A stretch of DNA of 64,000 nt from Syngnathus acus (Eukaryota; Chordata; Actinopteri; Syngnathiformes; Syngnathidae): contig NC_051097.1 in assembly GCF_901709675.1 (NCBI RefSeq), positions 10,518,039 to 10,582,038 on the forward strand, given 5' to 3'. The translations under genes were made by a program, and so were the position numbers. Below are positions 33,291-44,300 of this stretch, piece after piece; the stretch's first letter is position 1, and each line of letters begins with the position of its first letter. Below the pieces are notes generated by a model that did not search any database, was not told the DNA's origin, and saw only the letters and a program-made list of their open reading frames with translations.

Positions 33291-34170
33291 TGTCAACCCT
33301 CAGCCGTCTGCACTCTTTTGTACTAATGATGTGCATTCCAGTTAAGAACTGAATCTTTAGAATCGGTTCACTCAAAAGATATGTTCAAAAGAATCGTTCA
33401 CCAAATCGTTCGCTACACTTTATTTATTCATTTATTTTTACCTCGTGTAGTGTACCTGTCCATGAGGTGTCCCTAATCACAGGCCACTTCATTAGGGAAA
33501 AACCTTATGTGAAAGGGAAAAGTGCCACACCCGCCCTCACCCCCACTTTCTGATTGGCTGTTTGATCTGTGACGTCACTCGGGCGCTCCATTAGGTACAC
33601 CGCCATTTTCAGGCCACTTCATTAGGGAAAAATCATGGTCAAAGCATAACTGAAAGTGAAAAGTGCCACACCCGCAAATATAAAAACAAGGAATAATACA
33701 CCAGACAAGTTTTAACATAAATCTTTATTTAATACCAATAATATCAAAAGTAAATTTCAAACCAGCAATCTAATGTTAAATTGCAGTAGATATATTGGAT
33801 AACAATATTTGGGCGTATATATGCATACACGTTATTTAAAAATTTCTATAAATGTTATAAAATCAAGATTACCCAAAGAGAAGCATAATCTCCCCGTTGT
33901 TGCATAACGGCGCATGCCTTCATGCAATAAAGTTAGCCGTTACCTTGGAGAAAACGTGCATAAAAGAAGTGGTGTTTCAGTGAACGGTTCTTTCTTTCCT
34001 TGAAAATCGTAAATCTACATTCTGGCTTACATAGTTCACGCCAGGAGGGAGACGCAACACGTTCACTGACGCACGGGAAGAAGGCAGTTCACCCATTGAC
34101 TCGTTCGCGAACGGGAAAGTCCGGATTCGTTCCCTCACTGATCCCTTCTCGCGATGAACTGGAAATGCAA

Positions 34171-34278
34171 CTCACTCACTCACTCACTCACTCACTCACT
34201 CACTCACTCACTCACTCACTCACTCACTCACTCACTCACTCACTCACTCACTCACTCACTCACTCACTCACTCACTCA
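34171..34278 (+). repeat. (CTCA)27 microsatellite
   Basis: A perfect 108-base run of CTCA in the right arm of the palindrome. The left arm at the matching place (about 29845-29852) has only about two units, GTGAGTGA. Confidence 0.95.
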
Positions 34279-34437
34279 GTTTTCTTCATTTAGTTTTACG
34301 GCGAGGTGGCACCAACTTCAATGCGCATTACCGACACCAACTGGTTGAAGTCATGAACTGGAAAAAAAACCCCGAATCACTTTAGAAAGTTATTCGTTCA
34401 CTGAAAAGATTCGTTCTTTTTATCGTTCACTCACGAG

Positions 34438-35386
34438 CAAACACTACATATGACTTTAACTATCTCTCTGATAGGCGCGCCGCCACACCGGTAGTACCAA
34501 AAAAACAAAACAAAAAAAAAAACAGAGACGCAGGCCAACAGGCCGGCGCTTCGGGAATTCTCCCAGTTCTCCCTATGGTCAGTCCGGGCGTGCATGTCTA
34601 AATAAACATCTCTACAACCCCACCAAATGTACAGTATTTTTGCTCTTCTGTTAATGCAGTAAATACTGATTCTAAAGATTCAGTTCACTTAAAAGAACTG
34701 GAATGCACAGGCTACGTCTGTCCATCATCTTCTTCGCCAGCAATCACTCAAATGTGCTTTATGTACGCCGTGCCATCTCGCTTACGACACTATGATCCAT
34801 AAAGAGAAAACAGAAAGTACATTAAGTGTTCATAAATTGTCAACAAAAGGTATACATGAGCTCTGGGTCCCACCCCATACAAAGAGTCCAGTGGACGCTA
34901 ACCCTAACCCCAAACCTTATCCTTAATCCAAAAGATCAGCTCACACTGCACCAAAGTTTCCACAAAAATCTCAAAAACAGATTTTAGGTAATCAAATGTC
35001 TGTTCATTCATTTATTTATTTATTTATTTATTTGTGTGTAACATAACCAGTATACTTTATCGGCGACGTAGTTAAAGTAATGGTAGAAACTGGTGAACAC
35101 TGCCACCTAGTGGCTATCAATGGAAATGACATGCACTTTTCTTTGACATTCTACAGTGCCTCCTACTCAGTAAATAAAGCTCAATTTAACGATCACTAAT
35201 GCAGAGTTCAGGTTCAAATTTAACATTACAGGCCAATGATGATCATGTGGATAATGTACCAAATAGATGGCGAACAAATATATGGTGAACAAATAAGCCC
35301 TTTGTCCCTGGAGGGATGGGCCCGAGCGTCGAACTGAATGTGGATGTGTGTGTTTTAGGCAAGGAGCTGAGTCCTCACGTGCGACT
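34438..35386 (-). other. tnc: Intergenic sequence and tnc 3' UTR
   Basis: TTTATT repeats at 35011-35033 read as overlapping AATAAA on the minus strand, giving a likely tnc 3' UTR of about 350 bases. The rest (34438-35010) holds an A-rich run at 34498-34522, a TTCAGTTCACTTAAAAGAACTG stretch near 34676 related in inverted form to 33340-33375, and no gene. Confidence 0.5.
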
Positions 35387-38300
35387 CTACGATCTTTTCC
35401 TCCTGCTCTCAGGATTCCCAAAGTTGGCCGGTCGGAGTTTCATCTCGGCAAACTCGATGGAGGTTTCGTGGCCCTTCCAGTGGAACCAGTTGACGCCCTG
35501 TGGACCGCAACCATCACAACAAAATCATTAGTCAACTTAAGGAGCTTGCGTGCTCACCGCTCGTACGTCTCTGCGAGTTGACGCACCTTACTGTGACTTT
35601 TGTCTCCATATTTTCCCATCAGGTTGACACGATGGCAGTTTTTGTACCAGAAGGCTCCCTTGTAGGACAAAGCGCAGTTGGTGACGGCGATGTCATTATC
35701 GTTGTCGAAAGTGGAGAAAGGACGGCCCTGGTGGTACGTCATGGAGTCACCTGATGAGGGAAGACACTTGTAAGCTTCTTATATTGATGAAAAGAAAAAA
35801 AAAAAGCTTACCTGCTGTCCCACTGTAGGCGCCGATGTAAAGCTTATAGCGCGTTCTGGGCTCGGCAATGGAGAACTTGTCATATTGAGCGTAGGCTATG
35901 TCTCCGGCGTCCCTCAGGTCCACGCGCAGCACATACTGGCCAGCGGCGGTGATCTTGTGAAGGTTGCCCAGACCTGCAACGGTCGAGCTGATCTGGCAAC
36001 ACCATCGAGCAGTAACACCCTCAACAAGTCGGAGGGAGAAGAAACGTACCCAGCCAGAACTCGTCGTTCATGTTCCCAAAACCAGCGGTATAGTTCTTCC
36101 AGTTCCTGAAGAACTCGAGCCTTCCATTTTGCCGTCTCAAGAAGACCTGTGGAAGTGAGCAACATGGTTTGGTTCCTTGTCAGAGAAGAGAAATGAATGC
36201 AAAAATTCACTGGCATTGCTGCTCAAATGCTCACCAGCCATCCGCCGCCATCCGTCTCCATGTCGCAATAGACCTGGATGAGCTGGCTCTCGACGCCGGC
36301 CACGTAGATGGCATACACGCCAGATGTGTTTTCCCCATTCTGGAAGAGCTCAGCGCAGTCTCTGGGGTAATTATGCAGATGGCCCACTGGAAACAAGCAA
36401 AAAATAAAAATCAAACAGTTTGAAACAGTTTTCCACCAGAATGCAGCACTGACAGGACTTTGGGATCGTGATGGCGAAGACCTGTGCTAAAGACTGTGGT
36501 CCCGTGTTGGCTCCGCCCAGCTGTGGCGATGGCTTGCAGGTGTACCGTGTACTCTGTGGACCTGGCCAGCTGGGCCATGTTGTACGAAGAGGCGGTGGAA
36601 CTCAGCATGACTTCCTACAAAATCATTTGCGACAAATTATTACCGGTAAGTGTGTCAAAGGCCACTTGCGGCATACCCGGGTGGTGCCATCTGCTGCGGA
36701 GAAGGTGAGCGAGTAACCGCTAATGGCCGTTTGCGGGGGTCTCCATGTCAGAGTGGCGCAGTCCGTTTGAATGTTGACGGCCACCAGATCTCGAGGGGGG
36801 TCCACCTCTGGGAACAAATCTGGGTTAGCAAAGTTGCAACAAGATTGATTTGATTTCCATCCGAGCCTACTGGTGGTGAATTGTGTCAGCACAGACGCGC
36901 TCATCTGCGCCTCCCTGGTGGCGAAGAGTTCCACTGAGTAGAGAGTGCCTGGAAGCAGCGAGCCTATCTGCAACTCGGTTCCAGAAACACGCTCCACGAT
37001 CGGGGCCGCTGATGGGGGGGGGGGGGCACAAATCAACACGGAGACATTTTCAAGTCAAGCAGCACAACAGACAAACCTGACTCGGAATTGTACGTTATCA
37101 CGTATCCGTCCACCGCAGCCACGGGGGGTTCCCATCGCAACCGGGCCGAGCTGTCTGTGATGTTAAGCGCCGTCAGACTTTGAGGTCGGTCCAAAGCTGT
37201 CGGGGTAATCCATAGCAACGGTCTCATTGGAAGATCTTCTCAGGGGCCCGAGGGCTGCGTAGACTAACCAGTGGTTATGACGTCGCCGCTCGGCTCGCTC
37301 TCCTCCAGGCCCTTCACCGCGTTGATGGTCACCTGGTACATCCTGCCGGGACTCATGTTGGGCAGCAGAGCCTGCAGCACCCCGCCGTCCACAGTTACGC
37401 TCATCGGGTTTCCTGCGGACAAGAAAGGATTAGGACTCGAGTCCTCATCCCTGTCCGAGACTCACGAGCCTCACCTCCTTCAAATGGCGCGTAGGTGATA
37501 TGATAATTGTCGACTGCGGACTGAGGCGTGGACCAGTGGACCACGGCTGACGAGTCGGTCACGTCGGAGAAACGAAGGCCCTTTGGAGTAGTCAGGCCTG
37601 GTGGAGGGAAAAGGAGTTATAAGCACTTGAGAAAAAGTCCAAGGACTCAAAGTGGTCCGGGCTCAGCAAGCCTCCACCAAAGAAAACCAATTGGTAACTT
37701 GATCCAGAGGTTAGCGGAAAACCAAAGGATGAGACCAGAGGATTCCGAAAGATTAGTAGACGAGCAGTGGATCTGGTTTGGAAGGGTTCCAGAGTTTAGT
37801 ACAAACCATCCAGTTCTGAGAGGTCCCAAAAAGTTCAAATAAGGCATTGGAACAAGTTTCGAAGAGGTTAGTTATAAGAATGAGGTTCCAGAGGCTGATG
37901 TAAAACCATTGGATCCAGTTCTAAGCAGAGGTTAGTAGAGAAAAAAACAGATCAAGTTCTGAGGTCTTCAAGGAGTTAGTTTGAATCATTTTTGAGAGGT
38001 TCCAGAGGTAACAGATCCAGTTCTGGGAGGTCTGAGAGTTTAGTATGCAAAACGCAGATCCAGGTTCAAGGGGTTAGTGTGGAGCAGCAGATCTAGTTTT
38101 GAGAGGTGTGTATTTCGGGTCGGGTACCTGTCTGAGCAACCCCAATGATCGGTTGGGAGCGGTGGTCCAAAGAAAGGCCGTAAAGTTCAATTTCGTACTC
38201 TGTGCCTGCCATGAGTCCAGTGATTAGCCTGGTCCGCTCAGCACCGTGGACAATGTGCTCCTGAGGACGGGCCAATCTTTTGCTGTCCCGTAGTTTGATG

Positions 38301-41300
38301 ACAAATCTGTCAAAGAGGTCTTCGTCCGCCGCCCACGACACGCGGAAACTGTCGGCCGTGATGTCGGAGACAAAGAGGTGCTCCACCTCGGGTTCTGCCT
38401 CTGGGCCGGAAAGGAAAGTTTGTTGGTTGGTTCATCCACTGGGGATCTTCAGACAGACACATTAGAAGGTTCCTCGGAGGTCACCGATCGGGATGCAAGT
38501 GCAAGTTAGTCCGAGCGGAAGTAAGGAAAAATGGAAGAGCCAAAAAAGCTTGTCGGAGAGTTTCAATTGAGTCATTTTCAGACGGGAGGAACCCAGTTTG
38601 GTGCCATGCGTCCTCCCTCCCTCCCGCCAGACACGCTTGCAGCACATTCAAAGACAATGAAAGAGATTGACGCAAACGTCATGCTCAATGTTTTCCTTCC
38701 TCTGACAGTTTGGCTCCTTTTATTCGATTTCAGAGGTTCAATATTTTTTGTTACATCCAATTGTAGCTCAGGTTCAATGATAGCCCCGGGTTAGTAGAAT
38801 GGAACAAGCTCCAGCTCCCATCGTACGCTGATGCCGAGAATAGAAGCACAAGTGTCCCTTTCAAACCATCGGAAGGAAAACACGCTGTCAAATACGCACG
38901 CAAACCAACCAGCTGGCCCGCATTTGATTTGGGGGGAAAGGAAAAAAAAAAAAAAAAAAAAAAAGGGACAGGAGCGCCACAATGCCTGCTCCTGCCAAGA
39001 CCGCGTCATAGACGCTTGAAAGCAAATGACAAGCGGAAACCAGTCTTCGTCATAAATCAGGTCGGGCGGCAATACGAAGAAGCCTCAGCAGCAAAACATG
39101 GCAACATGGCAGGGCCCAGTGACCGGCGTCTTCCATGACTTCAAAACAAATAAATCAACGGAGGCGTTGCCGTGTGGCGAGCTTGAAACAAAGAAACAAA
39201 AACTGAGCAAGCAACGACTCAGAGGTCACAGAACTTGAACTGGAAGTCAAGGTAGTTGCTTTCCCTGCGGTTGGTACCTGTGAGGGCAAGCGCGGTGAGG
39301 GGCCGAGAGAGGAGCCCCGCCTTTGACACGCCCGTCAGCCTGACCTCATAGCCTATCCCGGTGATGAGCCCCCCGACGTCCAGGTGGCTCTGGCTTCCCG
39401 GAACCTTGAACTCCTGAGGCTCCAGAAGCCATCCCGAGTCAGTCACCACTAGGTTAAAGTGGCTGAAAGCCCCGGAGGAGGACCACGCCGAGTCTTCCCG
39501 CGGCTGCCGCTGCTTCACGCTCCACGACGCACGGAAGCCGAAGGGGGTGACGTTGGAAATGGTCAGGTTTTCCACTTTGGGTAAAGGTGCTGGAGGGAGG
39601 TGCGAGGAGGTTGTTTTTGTCACTTAAGTTGTCTTGGGAAAGGCCTGTTCTGGTTCTCTCTGATTTTGTGGATTTTGGTTTCATGCAGTGAGCAAGGCGT
39701 GAAGCCGGAGGGTACCTGTGACGGCGTGGACAAGCGTGGAGGGCGTGCGGCGGCCGTGGGAAAAGCCGTAAACTTCCACGTTATAGCTCGTGGCGTCCAT
39801 CAGGTCAGAGACGGTAAGGTTTGTGGCGGTGCCGGGCAAACTGAACTCTCGCGCCTCAGACTGTTGCTCGGCGTCACCGACACGGACAACAAAGCCGTCA
39901 AAGTGGCCGGACGCGATAGTCCAGCTCACGCTGAGGTTATGCGGACCGCTAGACAGCGCGCTCACCGGGCCCAACACGGGGGCATCCTCTGAACACAAAG
40001 AAGAAGATGGCGGTTGAGGGGCGGCTCGGTGGTGGTGGTGGTGGGAGGGGCCTACCTGTCGTGGCCTCAGCGAATAGGGGCGGCGTGTTGCTGCCGCCGG
40101 TGCTGGCGTACAGCTTTATATTGTAGTGTGTACGGGCTTTAAGGCCGGCCATGAGCGTGGAGCGCGCGTGGCCCGGCAGAACCTGACCCATGGCCTGCGA
40201 GGGCAAAGCAGACTCTCTGACTTCTACGACAAAGTTATCAAACGTCTTGGCAGCCGCCCGCCACGTCAGAGACACTCGGTCCGAGGTAACGTTAGCGACA
40301 ACTAGCTGGGACAAATCTGGCTCTTCCGCTACGAGAGGGGAGAAAGAGATATACAGGAGATGCTTGTTAAACTAAAGCTTTTTTTTTTTTTTTTTTTACA
40401 TCACTGTGATGTCGTCCCCGCAAGGCCGTCAAAGGACTTTCTCACGCGACCCAAAAACTGCTGATGTCAGCAATACGATGCAAGCCCAGAAGTCAGGAAG
40501 ACGATTGATTTGAAGCGTACGAGATCCTTCGCAGGGACGACAGCACCATTTTTTTCTTCGAAAATCTCACTGGCGATTATTTTAAAAAATACCTGTGGTC
40601 GCAACGACACTGACAGCGCTCGTTCGGGCTCCTTTGTACGTCCCGTAGAGGAAGGTTACATAGTCCGAGGCGGGCCGCAGCCCCGACACCTGATGTGCCG
40701 TTGCGAAGCGGGACAGGTTGTACTCCCTCGGCTTCATCAGCCAATCGGAGTCAATAATCTCCAGGACAAACCCGTCCAAGGGGCCCTCGGTGTGGTTCCA
40801 GACCACCGAGAAGCTCTCGGACGTCACGTTGGACACGTTAATTTCACCGAGCGACGGCTGAGACGCTGAAGGGAGAAAGCGTCGTTAGATCAAAATTTGA
40901 TCCAGCTCTGTGTTGACTTTGGTTAGTTTTGGATTTCTGTTCTTTGTCACGTTGCAATGGTCTCCGTTTCCAAGGGGGTGCGGCTTAGCAAAAGGAGACT
41001 GAACCAATCATGCTCTCGAGTTGTTCAAACGATTGCGACAAGATGCTTTTGAGAAACGAGATCGATTTGCTTTGGCAGTCCTCGCAGCGTATCGATGCAG
41101 GGGGCGGGGCTGAGCGTCATGCACTTTGATAGAAGAATGGGACGCTTTGGGCTTTCTCTCTGCGGTTGTGGTTAGGCAGACGCGTGATTCAATGAGGTTA
41201 GGGCCATGTATGCGCGGCATGCGCCACAACAAAAGACAAAGTTGGAAGGAAAATCAGTCAAAGCTGTTTGAGCAGCTCAGCAAATAGTTAGACTTCACAA

Positions 41301-44300
41301 AACGTTAGCGAGACTCAGCTTTGAGCTGACATTTCTGAAAGGCAAGCATATCTTCCCTTTTCTTGAGGGGCATGCTCGCGATGATCGCCATGCACTGACG
41401 CTCATTCCAAGCTTCATGAATGTTGATGACATCATTGAGCAATTTGTTAGGGGAATAAAAAGCTAGCGTGGCAAGGCACGGGAATGGACCTGGTACCTGT
41501 GGTGGCTTGACCGTACACGGGCTCCAGAAAGGTGTCCCGGTAGAGGGGGTACAGGACCACCATGTAGGTGGTGTTGGTGTTCAGGCCCCACAGGCCCAGG
41601 CTGAGCGCGCCGCCCGACACGCTCAGGTTCTGGCTCTGCGCCATATCGTCCAAGTTTGTTACCTCCACCACAAAGCTGTCGAAGTCGCCGCCCGAGGGGC
41701 TCCAGGAGGCCGTGAAGCCGTCCCAGGTTATGTCGGAGAAGGTGAGGTTGGCCACGGAGGGCCTCGCTGAGGGCCTCGCTGAGGGCCTCGCTGAGGGCCT
41801 CGCTGAGGGCCCCGCTGAGGGCCCCGCTGAGGGCCCCGCTGAGGGCCCCGCTGAGGGGCCCGCTGAGGGGCCCGCTGAGGGGCCCGCTGAGGGGCCCGCT
41901 GAGGGGCTCGCTGAGGGCCTGGCTGCCTCTGCTGGCCAACAAAACCACAATCACTGCAATTTTTGCACGCTTGAGTTGACTTCTTGGGAGCCTCGACCAG
42001 GGATGAACAATCCATTCAGTGACCTCCATTCAAGTTTTACGAATTCAAATCATGGCTAGAAATGTTTCTTCCCCCAAGTTCAAAGGGCTCCAAGAGTACC
42101 TGTGAGGAAATCAATGGGTTACGGTGCCCCCCCGGTACCTGTGGATGCCACCAGAGTGACCGGCGAGCTCATCCTGTGGCCTCGTTCGGCCGTCAAGGTG
42201 ACGGTGTAACTCGTTGCTGGCGTTAGGTCGGGCAAGACGAAGGTCGTCTCCGAGGCGGGGATCTCCGCCTCCTCCACTTGTCCGTCTCTGGAGACGTACA
42301 CCAGCCGGTATCGGGACACCTTGGCGTGCGGCTTCTCCCATCTGATGCGGATGGACGTCTCCGTAGACTCGGCTTGCTCCAGACCTTGGGGAGGGTCCAG
42401 ATCTGAAAGGAAACCATCAGTCATGAATCTGATTTTTCGTCAGGATCATGATGTCACTCACCCGTCGCTGCGTTTATGGTGGTTGGGAGGCTTTCCCGCT
42501 CATTCTTCACGCTGGTCACGCCGATCCCGTACTCGGTCCCTGGCTTTAGCCCTGGGCAGCCACCAGAGGTGAAAAAAATAAATAAAAAAGTGTTGTCCTC
42601 CCCTCTACACTTACCCGTGATTGTGGCCGTGGTGCTTTGTCCCGGTCCTCGCGGGAACACTTCCTCGCCGTGGGCAGCGCCAGACAGCGGGCTGTATTTC
42701 ACACGATAGTTGTCCACGTCGGCCTGATTGTTGCGCCACGTCAGGGTGATGCTGTTTTCTGTCTGCAGCACGGCCAGCAACTCCCGGGGGGCGTCCAGAG
42801 CTTCACGCCATACCACACCCTCACGTTAGTCATCCGAGTAGCACGGAAGCAAAGCTTCGGGATGGAGCCCACCTGTGGTAAAGGTGACGGTGGCCGGCTC
42901 ACTGCTGACATTTTTGCTGCGGGCCACCAGTGACACCGTGTACTCGGTGTCGGGCTTCAGGCCTTCCAGGCTGTGCTGCTTGTCCGGCAGGAAGATCTCC
43001 ACTTCGGCGCCCTCGGAGGAGGCTCGGCTGGGCTTGTAAAGCAGCGTCACCCGGTCCGTCGGCGCCGCGGGCTCAGACCAGCCGATCAGCGCCGAGGAAT
43101 CGCTCACGTCCAACACTTGGAGCCGCTGCGGGGCGTCAATGTCTGCAGACGGGAAGAGTCGCGTCATTAGAGACCGTCGGGTGAGGTCAACACTTTGAAG
43201 GGGTGAGTCAAGACTTTAAAGAGCCAAGGCAAACACTTTGTTCAAAGTTGACAAAATGGAATCCAAAAGACACAGTTAATAGTTCCAGACAAAAGTCTGA
43301 CGACAGACTTGAGCTCAGGCGTGACCTTGAAGTTATTTCGGAATGCTCCGGGGAATATTCAGGAAGTTCAAATGTCACGGAGCTAATTCCCCAAATTACA
43401 AAAAAAAAAAAAAAGTAAAAAATAACTCACTGGTTGTGACTCGTTGGATCGTCGGTGGACCCCTGGTGTTGTTCTTTATAACGCTGATGGACACCTCGTA
43501 GTCCTGACCCGGGCCCAGGCCAGACTGGAGGAAGCGGTTTTGAGATGAGGGAACTGTGCTCACCACCTTTCCATTTTCTTCTTTCTTAAAAAAGAAAGAA
43601 CACCCAAAAACATGCAAAAATCAGACAAGTGAATGCGAAATCATTTTCCATATGTTAAAAGAAACGCTGGCGACTAAATCAAAGGCATATTGTGCTGAGC
43701 AAAGATTTCCATGAAAAGGGCACGCTTTAGCACCTCGCACTCATAAAATCCCGGGAAAGCTTTCAAAGGAAACCCACCATGTTGCGGAAGTGGATCTCCC
43801 AGCCATCGTAGGGAAAGTTGAGCTGCTCCCACACCAGCTCGACGGAGGTCTCGTTCACAGACTTGAATCTCAAAGCTTTTGGTTTCGGAAGAGCTGCGAA
43901 GATTCAAACCAAAACCATCGGAAAAACATTTGGGAATTTTCCTAAATGAGCTGAACAGGCTAAATTTAGAATAGGTTGAATTGATGGGAACTGGTCTTTT
44001 TTTTTTTTTTTTCCACATAATAGCTTTTGGGTACCTGTGGCCACGCTGGCGCTAACCGGCACACTCCTCTCGTTGCTCAGAATGGCGTAGACCTTGATGC
44101 TGTACTCCAAACCCGGCTCCAGCTCGTTGAGCGTGGCCGTGCTTTTGTCTCCGGGCACGGTCAAGTCCAAAAGGAGCCCGCCGGGTTGGGTGGGCACATA
44201 CGTGACCAGGTATTGGGTCACCAGCATGTCGTTGATCCAGGATAAGTCCACCGTCTCCGTGGTGATTTCACCCACGGTGAGATTCTTAGGACGAGACACT

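Larger units (their letters stand above)
29616..34437. mobile_element. 4.8-kb fold-back (long inverted-repeat) element
   Basis: The outer arms begin CTCGTGAGTGAACGAT at 29616 and end with its reverse complement at 34437. Matching inverted blocks continue inward: GCGCATTACCGACACC-type sequence (29737 / 34321), TAAGCCAGAATGTAGATTT (30001 / 34013), a GCCGTTATGCAACAACGGGG block (30250 / 33893), a TGCTGGTTTGAAATTTAC block (30389 / 33752) and GTGAGGGCGGGTGTGGCA (30891 / 33524). No transposase frame is present, so it is non-autonomous. The centre is a tandem array. The family is not identified. Confidence 0.8.

Noticed and set aside
34000-34293. Open frame with a THSL repeat peptide
   Set aside because: It is the translation of the (CTCA)27 microsatellite.
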